A stretch of DNA of 17,298 nt from Bifidobacterium breve (lineage in GTDB: Bacteria > Actinomycetota > Actinomycetes > S36-B12), in the NCBI GenBank assembly GCA_945870085.1, contig CAMBQX010000016.1, forward strand, positions 1 through 17,298, read 5' to 3'. Below are positions 7,475-14,681 of this stretch, piece by piece. A program made the translations under genes and the position numbers. A model generated the notes under the pieces. That model did no database searches, was not told the DNA's origin, and saw nothing but the letters and a program-made list of their open reading frames with translations. The first letter of the stretch is position 1. Each line of letters begins with the position of its first letter.

Positions 7475-8079
7475 CCACCTCCCCGCTTATCGGGGTGCTG
7501 GCACTTCAAGGCGATGTAAAAGAACATGAGGTAGCACTACAGGCCGTGGGGGCGCGAACGATTCGAGTGCGCAGTGCCGAAGACCTATCGGGGATCGATG
7601 GTCTTGTGATACCCGGTGGCGAGTCAACAACTATGTCAAATTTGGCGATCCGTGCTGATCTGTTCGAGCCACTTCGTGCCGCGTCCAGTGCGGGGCTGCC
7701 GATGTATGGCTCATGTGCGGGAATGATCATGCTGGCCGACAGGGTGACCGACGCGCGGCCAGATCAACAAACAATCGGCGGCCTAGACGTCACGGTTCGG
7801 CGCAATGCCTTTGGCCGCCAGGTCGACTCTTTCGAGATCGATCTAGACATCCCGGTGGTGGGGACGACGCCTTTTAAGGCGGTGTTTATCAGGGCGCCGC
7901 TGGTGGAGTCAACGGGGCCGGAGGTTGAAGTGCTCTCGATTCTGAGGCGCGATGGTGCCGCGGGTACGATCGTGGCGGTGCGTCAAGGGGTCCGGCTCGC
8001 CACGTCATTTCATCCTGAGCTGACGGGTGACACCCGAATCCACGATTTATTCGTTCAGATTGTGAGGCAGCACTCATGA
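7471..8079 (+). CDS. pdxT: Pyridoxal 5'-phosphate synthase glutaminase subunit PdxT
   Basis: PdxT hydrolyses glutamine and channels ammonia to PdxS. The 202-residue class I glutamine amidotransferase has the nucleophile Cys82 in YGSCAGM and the His181-Glu183 pair in SFHPEL. It also has the family-typical PGGEST (48-53) and the early LALQGDVKEH (10-19). Translation starts at a GTG that overlaps the pdxS stop (GTGA). GGAGG at 7456-7460 lies slightly upstream of it. The stop overlaps the yebC start in the same way, so pdxS, pdxT and yebC are probably cotranscribed. Length and motifs are complete. Confidence 0.96.
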   Translation: MTTSPLIGVLALQGDVKEHEVALQAVGARTIRVRSAEDLSGIDGLVIPGGESTTMSNLAIRADLFEPLRAASSAGLPMYGSCAGMIMLADRVTDARPDQQTIGGLDVTVRRNAFGRQVDSFEIDLDIPVVGTTPFKAVFIRAPLVESTGPEVEVLSILRRDGAAGTIVAVRQGVRLATSFHPELTGDTRIHDLFVQIVRQHS

Positions 8080-8828
8080 GCGGTCATTCCAAGTGGGCGA
8101 CCACCAAGCATAAGAAAGCAGTTGTCGACGCCCGCCGAGGCAAGCTATTTGCCCGCCTAATTAAGAACATTGAGGTGGCAGCGCGCACCGGAGGCGGTGA
8201 CCTTGCTGGTAACCCAACCCTTTATGACGCTGTTCAAAAGGCGCGCAAAACCTCGGTGCCACTTGACAATATCGAGCGGGCGGTCAAGCGTGGATCCGGC
8301 CTAGAGGCAGGTGGCGCTGATTGGCAGACCATCATGTACGAGGGTTACGGACCAAATGGGGTGGCCTTCTTGGTCGAGTGCCTTACCGATAACCGCAATC
8401 GCGCGGCCTCTGAAGTTCGGGTCGCGATGACAAGGAACGGCGGGTCCATGGCCGACCCCGGCTCGGTTTCATATCTGTTCGCTCGTAAAGGCGTTGTGAT
8501 TGTGCCAAAAGCTGAAGGGCTTACCGAAGACGAGATTCTGAGTGCGGTACTTGACGCCGGGGCTGAAGAAGTCAACGACTTAGGGGAGTCTTTCGAAGTT
8601 GTCAGTGAGGCGACCGATGTAGTTGCGGTTCGCACTGCATTACAAAGCGCTGGCCTGGACTACGAATCTGCGGAGGCGACATTTCTTCCAAGTGTCACGG
8701 TTGAATTGGACGAAGAAGGTGCCCGCAAAGTATTTAAGTTGATTGACGTCCTCGAGGATAGTGATGATGTGCAAAATGTGTACGCGAACTTCGATGTGAG
8801 CGATGACATCATGGCATCGGTCGAATAA
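8076..8828 (+). CDS. yebC: YebC/PmpR (TACO1-family) protein
   Basis: This is a 250-residue member of the universal YebC family. It opens with MSGHSKWATTKHKKAVVDAR, the family hallmark. The GNP at 45-47 and the central YEGYGPNG (88-95) followed by DNRNRAASEVR (104-114) are the other conserved blocks. Family members were first called transcriptional regulators. More recent work links them and the mitochondrial TACO1 to easing ribosome stalling on difficult nascent chains such as proline-rich ones. The sequence does not decide between these roles. The start overlaps pdxT by four bases (ATGA). The stop TAA is followed with no gap by the ATG of the WS/DGAT gene. Position next to pdxT is similar in mycobacteria, and other Actinobacteria often have yebC near ruvC. 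Confidence 0.95.
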   Translation: MSGHSKWATTKHKKAVVDARRGKLFARLIKNIEVAARTGGGDLAGNPTLYDAVQKARKTSVPLDNIERAVKRGSGLEAGGADWQTIMYEGYGPNGVAFLVECLTDNRNRAASEVRVAMTRNGGSMADPGSVSYLFARKGVVIVPKAEGLTEDEILSAVLDAGAEEVNDLGESFEVVSEATDVVAVRTALQSAGLDYESAEATFLPSVTVELDEEGARKVFKLIDVLEDSDDVQNVYANFDVSDDIMASVE

Positions 8829-10244
8829 ATGGGATCTGCGAAAATTGGAGTAGGCACCCAATTACGTGGCTGGGACGCTGCGACATTTCGTACCGCCAAT
8901 GCGGACCCAAAACTGCGATCGGCAGTAATTGCGCTCGCAGTTTTAGACCGCGCTCCTGACTGGAGTCGTTTGCACGCGCGCCTTAATCGGTTGACAATGT
9001 TTGTGCCGGCACTTCGTAAGCGCCCACTCTATGGAGCCACGGGGTTTTCAGCGCCGCGATTGGCGGTAGATCCAGATTTTGACCTTGATGTGCATGTGCG
9101 TAGGTATCGGTTGCCGGTAAATGCTGGCTGGCAGGGGCTACTTGATGATGCCCGCCGCATGAGTTTGACCGATTTTGACCACAACCGCCCCCTTTGGGAA
9201 GCAGCCCTTATCGAGGGGCTTCCGGGGGAGCAGTCGGCCTTTTTGTTGAAACTGCATCACTCCATTGCAGATGGTGCAGCGACCGTCATGATCGCACTTT
9301 CACTATTTGAACTTGGTGCTGACATAAATCCTGATGAGCCGGTGCCGCCGCCGGCGCCAGAATCAGAGGAGGTGTCGGTTACCGATGTCACCATTGCTAA
9401 TCTCACCGACAACATTAAATGGGGAGCTGAACTCGCGGTGAGTTCGGTGCGTGGAGCATTGGGTTTGGCGCGAGGTAGCTTCACTGATCCCACACAAACT
9501 TGGTCTCGGGTTTGGGATACCGTTTCATCAATTGGCCGATTCACGGCCGTAAGTGATGGCCCAATGTCACCGGTAATGGCCGGTCGCGGCACCACCTACC
9601 GCTTCGCGGCCTTTAATCTGCCCTTCGCGGCGCTTCGCGGAGCCGCAAAGTCACGTGATTTAAGTGTTAACGATGCTTTCCTCGCTGCCCTAGCCGGGGG
9701 TTTTGATAGCTACCATCGCCGCCATGGGGTAATAGTTGATGAACTTCGCATCAATGTGCCAATTAGTTTGCGTGGTGATCCTGGCGATCGCACCGGGCAA
9801 GTGTCCAATGCGGTCAGTATCGCTAGATTCCCGTTCCCCATTGCCGGACTGACCGTGAGCGAGCGGATGAGTGCGGCGAATGCCCTGGTCGCTAATTGGC
9901 GTGGAGAGCCAGCTTTGCGACTGGCCGATCCATTGGCCGAAGTCAGCTGGTTCGTGCCCGTCCCTTTGCTGGCGCAGGCGGCCCAATCCAGTGACGTAAC
10001 CGCCAGCAATGTGCCCGGCCCGCCGGTGCCGCTATACCTAGCCGGGGCCAAAATGTTGGCAGCCTATCCGCTGGTGGCAACGATTGGGGCCGCCGTTAAT
10101 GTCACGATGGTCACCTATGACGGTACGGCTTATGTCGGGATTTCAGCCGATGACCGGGCGGTACCAGATCTTGACGAGCTGGTCGAAGACCTACGTTCGG
10201 GCTTCGCCGAGGTGGCCGGGGATGTAGTGAGGTCCGCGACATAG
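8829..10244 (+). CDS. WS/DGAT family wax ester synthase / acyl-CoA:diacylglycerol acyltransferase
   Basis: Enzymes of this family acylate long-chain alcohols or diacylglycerol with acyl-CoA, making wax esters or triacylglycerol stored in lipid bodies. The 471-residue length is typical. The condensation-type active site HHxxxDG is intact as HHSIADG (143-149). NRPLWEA (119-125) and SNVPGP (393-398) are further family signatures. The start ATG is the base after the yebC stop, and I see no strong Shine-Dalgarno sequence, so it probably depends on re-initiation after yebC. The C-terminus and stop lie within a 17-bp tandem duplication. Some actinobacterial homologues act on unknown acceptors, so the exact substrate is open. 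The gene is not part of the usual yebC-ruvC neighbourhood, which suggests insertion or local rearrangement. Confidence 0.9.
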   Translation: MGSAKIGVGTQLRGWDAATFRTANADPKLRSAVIALAVLDRAPDWSRLHARLNRLTMFVPALRKRPLYGATGFSAPRLAVDPDFDLDVHVRRYRLPVNAGWQGLLDDARRMSLTDFDHNRPLWEAALIEGLPGEQSAFLLKLHHSIADGAATVMIALSLFELGADINPDEPVPPPAPESEEVSVTDVTIANLTDNIKWGAELAVSSVRGALGLARGSFTDPTQTWSRVWDTVSSIGRFTAVSDGPMSPVMAGRGTTYRFAAFNLPFAALRGAAKSRDLSVNDAFLAALAGGFDSYHRRHGVIVDELRINVPISLRGDPGDRTGQVSNAVSIARFPFPIAGLTVSERMSAANALVANWRGEPALRLADPLAEVSWFVPVPLLAQAAQSSDVTASNVPGPPVPLYLAGAKMLAAYPLVATIGAAVNVTMVTYDGTAYVGISADDRAVPDLDELVEDLRSGFAEVAGDVVRSAT

Positions 10245-10275
10245 TGAGGTCCGCGACTTAGTGGGCTCGCGCGAA
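10225..10275 (+). repeat. 17-bp tandem repeat, two near-identical copies plus a decayed third
   Basis: TAGTGAGGTCCGCGACA (10225-10241) is followed directly by TAGTGAGGTCCGCGACT (10242-10258), one mismatch in 17. A weaker third copy beginning TAGTGGGCTCGCGCGA comes next. The WS/DGAT stop codon is the TAG that opens the second copy. Because each copy carries TAG at the same place, loss or gain of a unit would leave the protein end nearly unchanged. Confidence 0.75.
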
Positions 10276-10326
10276 CAATACGCCGCGCCGAACACCTGAT
10301 TCCCCCAATCTGTCGGTCCCTCGCGT

Positions 10327-10332
10327 TAGTGT
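10327..10332 (+). promoter_or_regulatory. Candidate -10 element (TAGTGT) for ruvCAB
   Basis: TAGTGT has the TAnnnT core and lies three bases before the LexA box. Transcription would start near 10339, inside the box, so a bound LexA would block initiation. No strong -35 is visible. The assignment leans on the position of the LexA site. Confidence 0.3.
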
Positions 10333-10334
10333 CA

Positions 10335-10352
10335 TCCGAACACCTGTTCGGA
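10335..10352. promoter_or_regulatory. LexA (SOS) operator upstream of ruvCAB
   Basis: TCCGAACACCTGTTCGGA is an inverted repeat with eight-base arms around CC. Its core CGAAC-ACCT-GTTCG matches the Gram-positive and actinobacterial SOS box (GAAC-N4-GTTC, with CGAACANNTGTTCG favoured). It lies about 50 bases before the ruvC GTG and beside a candidate -10. ruvCAB is a classic SOS target, so the site and the genes agree. Confidence 0.85.
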
Positions 10353-10357
10353 CGGTG

Positions 10358-10391
10358 CCGGTCTCGCGTTATGACCGGTCTCGCATTATGG
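10358..10391 (+). repeat. Second 17-bp-period tandem repeat, directly upstream of ruvC
   Basis: CCGGTCTCGCGTTATGA (10358-10374) is followed by CCGGTCTCGCATTATGG (10375-10391), two mismatches in 17. A related but interrupted copy, TCGGTCCCTCGCGTTAGTG, lies at 10313-10331 before the LexA box. The second unit runs into the ruvC Shine-Dalgarno sequence. The shared period with the repeat at 10225 may reflect one repeat-generating process. Confidence 0.65.
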
Positions 10392-10402
10392 AAGGGGTAG
10401 GC

Positions 10403-10933
10403 GTGCGTGTGTTGGGAGTCGACCCTGGCTTGACCCGGTGCGGGGTTGCGATCATTGAGGGCGCTGCCGGGCGCACCCTGACCGCAGTTCACATTGGCGT
10501 GCTCGTTACCTCGCCCCAGACCCCGATCGAGCTGCGGCTGGCTGCGGTTGAGCGAGGAATCGAAGAGTTAGTTGACCAATTCGACCCAGAAGTCATCGCC
10601 ATAGAACGCGTTTTTAGCCAGCACAATGTGCGCTCGGCCATGGGTACCGCCCAAGCGGCGGCGATGGCGCTCGTGATTGCTGGGCGTCGTGGTATTTCGG
10701 TCGCGATGCACACCCCCACCGAAGTCAAGGCCGCGGTAACCGGCAGTGGCCGAGCCGACAAAGCACAGGTCACGGCAATGGTTACCCGCATTTTGGGTTT
10801 GTCGGTGGCCCCGAAACCAGCCGATGCGGCTGATGCGGTGGCAATTGCTGTCTGCCAAATTTGGCGGGGTGCGGCGCAGCGGCGTCTCAATGATGCGATT
10901 GCAGCTGCAGCGACTCCGGTTGGTGCCAGGTGA
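10403..10933 (+). CDS. ruvC: Crossover junction endodeoxyribonuclease RuvC
   Basis: RuvC cuts Holliday junctions as a dimer, after RuvAB branch migration. The 176-residue protein has the complete acidic tetrad: Asp7 (RVLGVDPG), Glu68 (AIERVF), Asp141 and Asp144 (PADAADA). KAAVTGSGRADKAQV (109-123) is the conserved DNA-contacting block. I chose the GTG at 10403 because GGAAGGGG ends five bases before it and the protein then begins MRVLGVDPG as in mycobacterial RuvC. The frame is open to an ATG at 10388 and a GTG at 10355, which would add poorly conserved residues. The stop overlaps the ruvA start (GTGA). The LexA box about 50 bases upstream indicates damage-inducible control of the whole ruvCAB unit. 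Confidence 0.95.
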   Translation: MRVLGVDPGLTRCGVAIIEGAAGRTLTAVHIGVLVTSPQTPIELRLAAVERGIEELVDQFDPEVIAIERVFSQHNVRSAMGTAQAAAMALVIAGRRGISVAMHTPTEVKAAVTGSGRADKAQVTAMVTRILGLSVAPKPADAADAVAIAVCQIWRGAAQRRLNDAIAAAATPVGAR

Positions 10934-11535
10934 TCGCCTTCTTGCGTGGTGTGGTTCATCTAGTAGGGCCGGATTACGTGGTTGTCGACATCGGGCCGAT
11001 GGGGGTATCCGCATCGTGCACCCCGGCTACGGCATTGGGTTTACGAATAGGTGATCACGTCGAACTCGTGACCGCAATGATTGTGCGCGAGGACTCCTTG
11101 ACTTTATTTGGGTTCCTTGACACCGATGAGCGCGCGGTCTTTGAGTTGGTTCAGACGATCAGTGGAGTAGGCCCACGATTGGCCTTAGCGATTCTCTCGA
11201 CTTTGTCTCCCGATGAACTTCGCGCAGCGGTTGCGAGAAATGACTTTGCAACTTTGACCAAAGTACCTGGCGTTGGTCAAAAGGGTGCGGCTCGATTGGT
11301 TCTAGAACTCAAGGGCCGCATTGGGCCACCAACAGGTGGTGCACCTATATCGACCGGGCCGATGTCACCGGCTGGGTGGCAGGGAGCCGTTGGTGCCGGG
11401 TTGATGTCTTTGGGGTGGTCGCAGCGTGAATCTGATGCTGCCGTTAGTGCCGTCACGCCCCTTGCAGCTGAAATGGCGGACCCAGACATTGCGGTGCTAC
11501 TAAAAGCTGCCTTGCAATCATTGGATCGCTCATGA
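10930..11535 (+). CDS. ruvA: Holliday junction branch migration protein RuvA
   Basis: RuvA tetramers bind the four-way junction and load RuvB. The 201-residue protein begins MIAFLRGVV as usual. An N-terminal OB-fold is followed by two helix-hairpin-helix motifs, ISGVGPRLA (about 77-85) and VPGVGQKGA (about 112-120). A Gly/Pro-rich flexible linker (about 132-145) and the C-terminal RuvB-binding three-helix domain complete it. Translation starts at a GTG overlapping the ruvC stop. The stop TGA overlaps the ruvB ATG. Both overlaps point to coupled synthesis of the resolvasome. Confidence 0.96.
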   Translation: MIAFLRGVVHLVGPDYVVVDIGPMGVSASCTPATALGLRIGDHVELVTAMIVREDSLTLFGFLDTDERAVFELVQTISGVGPRLALAILSTLSPDELRAAVARNDFATLTKVPGVGQKGAARLVLELKGRIGPPTGGAPISTGPMSPAGWQGAVGAGLMSLGWSQRESDAAVSAVTPLAAEMADPDIAVLLKAALQSLDRS

Positions 11536-12560
11536 CAGAACGGGTTACCGATGCGGCGCCGGATCCAAATGATGCTGCCGTTGAGGGTGCTTTGCGGCCA
11601 ACTTCGCTCTTGGAGTTCGTTGGGCAGGAGCGGGTTAAATCGCAACTAGGTTTAGTGCTTGAGGCGGCTCGTCGGCGCGGCCGGGCCGCAGATCACGTGC
11701 TCCTCAGTGGCCCACCTGGTTTAGGTAAAACCACCTTGGCCTGCATTATTGCTGCCGAGCTGCAAGCCCCACTTCGCATCACCTCTGGCCCAGCCTTGCA
11801 GCATGCCGGCGACGTTGCAGCGGTACTGGCGAGCCTGCAACCTGGTGAGGTGCTATTTCTCGACGAGATTCACCGCACGGCGCGCGCTGCCGAAGAAATG
11901 CTCTATTTGGCGATGGAGGATTTCCGGGTTGATGTGATTGTTGGCAAAGGCCCGGGCGCCACCGCTATCCCGCTCGAGATAGCACCATTCACCTTGGTCG
12001 GTGCCACCACCCGCGCCGGGCTACTGCCGAGCCCGCTGCGCGATCGATTCGGATTTACCGCCCATCTAGATTTCTATGACCCGCCCGATCTCGTAATTAT
12101 TCTGCGGCGTTCGGCGGTACTACTTGAGGTGCCACTGCATGACGAGGGCGCCGTTGAAATTGCGGGCCGATGCCGGGGCACCCCCCGGATTGCAAATAGG
12201 TTGCTGCGTCGGGTGCGTGACTTTGCACAGGTGCACGGCAATGGGGTGGTCGACCACGCGACCGCCCGGGCAGCCCTTGAACTTTATGAAGTCGATGAGC
12301 TCGGTCTGGATCGAATTGACCGAGCGTTGCTCGATGTCCTTATCAACCGCTTCGGCGGTGGCCCCGTGGGATTATCGACCTTGGCGGTGGCGGTGGGTGA
12401 AGAACCCGAAACTATTGAAACTGTGGCCGAGCCTTTCTTAGCGCGTTTGGGGATGATAATCCGTACCCCGCGCGGTCGGGTAGCAGCACCGGCGGCCTGG
12501 TCGCACCTTGGGGCAAATCCTCCGCTACCGCCACAGGGGGTGCTCGATCTAGGCACCTAG
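11532..12560 (+). CDS. ruvB: Holliday junction branch migration ATPase RuvB
   Basis: RuvB is the hexameric AAA+ motor that pulls DNA through the RuvA-bound junction. The 342-residue protein has Walker A GPPGLGKT (60-67), Walker B LFLDEIH (108-114), the sensor block GATTRAG (157-163) and the arginine-finger region SPLRDRFG (167-174). A winged-helix C-terminal domain follows, with the usual FGGGPVGL and RTPRGR patterns. The start overlaps ruvA by four bases (ATGA). It is the last gene of the SOS-linked unit. A 106-bp gap separates it from yajC, with no clear rho-independent terminator. Confidence 0.97.
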   Translation: MTERVTDAAPDPNDAAVEGALRPTSLLEFVGQERVKSQLGLVLEAARRRGRAADHVLLSGPPGLGKTTLACIIAAELQAPLRITSGPALQHAGDVAAVLASLQPGEVLFLDEIHRTARAAEEMLYLAMEDFRVDVIVGKGPGATAIPLEIAPFTLVGATTRAGLLPSPLRDRFGFTAHLDFYDPPDLVIILRRSAVLLEVPLHDEGAVEIAGRCRGTPRIANRLLRRVRDFAQVHGNGVVDHATARAALELYEVDELGLDRIDRALLDVLINRFGGGPVGLSTLAVAVGEEPETIETVAEPFLARLGMIIRTPRGRVAAPAAWSHLGANPPLPPQGVLDLGT

Positions 12561-12581
12561 GGGCTACCGCGGGGGCACCGG

Positions 12582-12587
12582 TAGGCT
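12582..12587 (+). promoter_or_regulatory. Candidate -10 element (TAGGCT) before yajC
   Basis: CGGTAGGCTCA contains a TAnnnT core like many actinobacterial -10 boxes and lies 80 bases before the yajC start. It overlaps the right arm of an imperfect dyad, CTACCG (12564-12569) with CGGTAG (12579-12584). A good -35 is not visible. It is also possible that yajC-secDF is read through from ruvB. Confidence 0.3.
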
Positions 12588-12666
12588 CACGAGGTGGCCG
12601 TATTTGAGGCCGCTGTAGTTTTATTGGTCAATTTGGAGCCCGTCCAAACTTTTCGTCAGGAGCGCT

Positions 12667-12984
12667 GTGGATCTCGTCACGATATTGCCGCTGGTTTTAA
12701 TCGCGGTCGTCTTCTACTTTTTGATGATTCGACCCGCCAAGGCCAAACAGAAGAAGCAGGCGCAGACATTAGCCACCCTGGGCCCGGGTACCAACATCAT
12801 GACGACCGCCGGAATTTTCGGCACGGTCGTTTCCAATGGCGATGAGGTCCTCGTCGAGATTTCACCCGGTGTCATCATCCGGATGCTGCCGGCGGCCATC
12901 GCCAAGGTGATCCCGGTTGAAGTGCCAGAACTGGATACTCAAGATGGGCCAGCCGCACCCGGCGCTTCGGGCCCGGCGGCCTAG
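12667..12984 (+). CDS. yajC: Preprotein translocase accessory subunit YajC
   Basis: YajC associates with SecD and SecF in the cytoplasmic membrane and supports Sec export. The 105-residue protein has one transmembrane helix (about residues 4-20). RPAKAKQKKQ (22-31) is the standard basic stretch after it. The conserved small domain includes LGPGTNIMTTAGIFGTVV (38-55). A Pro/Ala/Gly-rich tail of about 15 residues follows. It starts at a GTG, with CAGGAGC upstream at good spacing. secD begins eleven bases after its stop, consistent with the usual yajC-secD-secF operon. Confidence 0.93.
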   Translation: MDLVTILPLVLIAVVFYFLMIRPAKAKQKKQAQTLATLGPGTNIMTTAGIFGTVVSNGDEVLVEISPGVIIRMLPAAIAKVIPVEVPELDTQDGPAAPGASGPAA

Positions 12985-12995
12985 GCGATCCACAG

Positions 12996-14681
12996 GTGGC
13001 TCCTCCGGTAACTTCACGGCCCGCCCGTGGGCTCTTTGCCTTATTAATTGTTCTGGTTGGCCTATTGGCATGGGCGTTTTGGCCCGGAACCCCAAATACC
13101 GTGCGCCTTGGGCTCGACCTACAAGGTGGTACGCAGGTGATCTTGGTGCCTAAGCCGGTTACCGCCGGGGCTGAAATTACCGATGAGCAACTACAGCAAA
13201 CCGTCGCCATTATCCGCCAACGCGTTGATGGGCTCGGGGTGGCTGAGGCTGAAGTTACTACTCAAGGCACTGGCAATGGTGCCGCAATCATCGTTTCGGT
13301 GCCCGGCGCGGAGCAAGATCGGTTAGTGGATTTGGTCAAGCGAACCGCGCTACTTGATTTTCGACCCGTCGATACCCTGCTGAATCCGCAGCCATTCGAC
13401 ATCAATGCAACGCCGAACCCCGAGCCATCGGCGAGCGCTTCAGCTAGTGGATCTGCTAGTGGATCTGCATCGCCTTCGGCAACGCCTTCACCGACCACGA
13501 CTTTTGTGCCCGGTACCTCATTAGTGCAGTCACCTGATAATTCAGCTGCTTATCAAGGTGAAGTCTTGGCTTTGGACTGCACGAATCCGGAGGCTTACAC
13601 CGGTGGTATCCCAGATGATCCGGCACTTTGGCTCGGTACCTGTGAGCGCACCGGTGAGGTTAAGTACAACCTAGAGCCGGCATTCATAAAGGGGAGCAAC
13701 GTCACCGGTGCTACCGCTGGCCTACCGCAAAATGGGGTGGGTAGTTGGGTGGTATCCCTTGAATTTGATAGCGAGGGGGCTAAGGCTCTGGCCGCGGCTT
13801 CTACCAAGTTGTCCGCACTTCCAGATTGCGGTTCCGGGGTGAGTCCCTGTAATGCATTTGCGATTGTGCTCGATGGTGTGGTGGTCTCGGCACCGCGATT
13901 TAATGAGCCTATTCTTGGCGGTCAAGCGCAAATCGAAGGAAACTTCACCGCACAGGAGGCGAATGACCTCGCCAATGTACTTAAGTACGGTGCATTACCT
14001 GTAACTCTTGAGCCGGTGGATATCACCAGCGTTTCACCGACGGTGGGTAATGATCAGTTGCGCGCAGGCATCATCGCCGGTCTGCTTGGCCTTGTTCTGG
14101 TCATGATTTATCTAATGATTTATTACCGCGCCCTTGGCATTGTCGCAGTAATTTCACTGATCATGGCGGGAGCGGTCGCCTATTTGATGATCGTGGTCTT
14201 TAGTAAGACCATAGGCTTGACTCTGACTCTAGCCGGGGTAGCCGGGGCAATCGTCGCGATCGGCATTACCGCGGATTCGTTCATTGTCTACTTCGAGCGT
14301 ATTCGAGATGAAATCCGCGAGGGTCGATCACTTCGACAGGCTTGTGAAAGTGGTTGGGTGCGGGCTCGTCGAACCCTTTTGGCCGCAGACTTTGTCTCAT
14401 TGCTCGCCGCGGCAGTGCTTTATTTACTTTCGGTGGGCAGTGTTCGCGGTTTTGCGTTTGTCCTTGGGTTAACAACGATAGTTGACATCCTTGTTGCCTT
14501 CTGGTTCACGCACCCACTGGTGGTGCTTCTTGGGCGCACCGGGTGGATGCAGAAGGGCTCGCGCTGGACTGGGCTCGACGCTGATCGAGTCAGCGGGCAC
14601 GCTCTCACGGGTGAAGTAGTCAGCAAATCGCGCAGAAGGCAAAACACCGACCAGGAGACAGTGGAGGTGCCAAGCCCATGA
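12996..14681 (+). CDS. secD: Protein translocase subunit SecD
   Basis: SecD, with SecF, uses the proton motive force to pull and release proteins on the outer face during Sec export. The 561-residue protein has a first transmembrane helix (about 12-29) and then GLDLQGGTQ (39-47). A large extracytoplasmic domain follows, and five C-terminal helices begin near residue 357, with the GITADSFIVYFERIRDE block (423-439). A Ser/Ala/Pro/Thr-rich linker (about 139-174) interrupts the extracytoplasmic part, as in several actinobacterial SecD proteins. Four cysteines there (195, 216, 278, 285) could form disulfides. The start is a GTG with only a weak ribosome site, probably coupled to yajC. It overlaps secF by four bases. 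Confidence 0.96.
   Translation: MAPPVTSRPARGLFALLIVLVGLLAWAFWPGTPNTVRLGLDLQGGTQVILVPKPVTAGAEITDEQLQQTVAIIRQRVDGLGVAEAEVTTQGTGNGAAIIVSVPGAEQDRLVDLVKRTALLDFRPVDTLLNPQPFDINATPNPEPSASASASGSASGSASPSATPSPTTTFVPGTSLVQSPDNSAAYQGEVLALDCTNPEAYTGGIPDDPALWLGTCERTGEVKYNLEPAFIKGSNVTGATAGLPQNGVGSWVVSLEFDSEGAKALAAASTKLSALPDCGSGVSPCNAFAIVLDGVVVSAPRFNEPILGGQAQIEGNFTAQEANDLANVLKYGALPVTLEPVDITSVSPTVGNDQLRAGIIAGLLGLVLVMIYLMIYYRALGIVAVISLIMAGAVAYLMIVVFSKTIGLTLTLAGVAGAIVAIGITADSFIVYFERIRDEIREGRSLRQACESGWVRARRTLLAADFVSLLAAAVLYLLSVGSVRGFAFVLGLTTIVDILVAFWFTHPLVVLLGRTGWMQKGSRWTGLDADRVSGHALTGEVVSKSRRRQNTDQETVEVPSP
13443..13466 (+). repeat. 12-bp tandem duplication inside the SecD linker
   Basis: GCTAGTGGATCT occurs twice without a gap (13443-13454 and 13455-13466). 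It encodes part of the ASGSASGSAS stretch in the low-complexity extracytoplasmic linker. The in-frame length keeps the gene intact. Slippage is the likely origin, and length variation between strains would be expected. Confidence 0.8.

Noticed and set aside
10225..10391. Repeat cluster considered as a CRISPR array
   Set aside because: Units are only 17 bp, directly adjacent with no spacers, and few in number. No cas gene is in the window.
10355..10402. Upstream GTG (10355) or ATG (10388) start for ruvC
   Set aside because: The first 16 codons would be read from the 17-bp repeats, and the best ribosome site points to the GTG at 10403, which yields the family N-terminus MRVLGVDPG.
12538..12584. 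Possible rho-independent terminator after ruvB
   Set aside because: Two short hairpins can be drawn (5-6 bp stems with nine-base loops) but neither is followed by a T-run, so the case is too weak.
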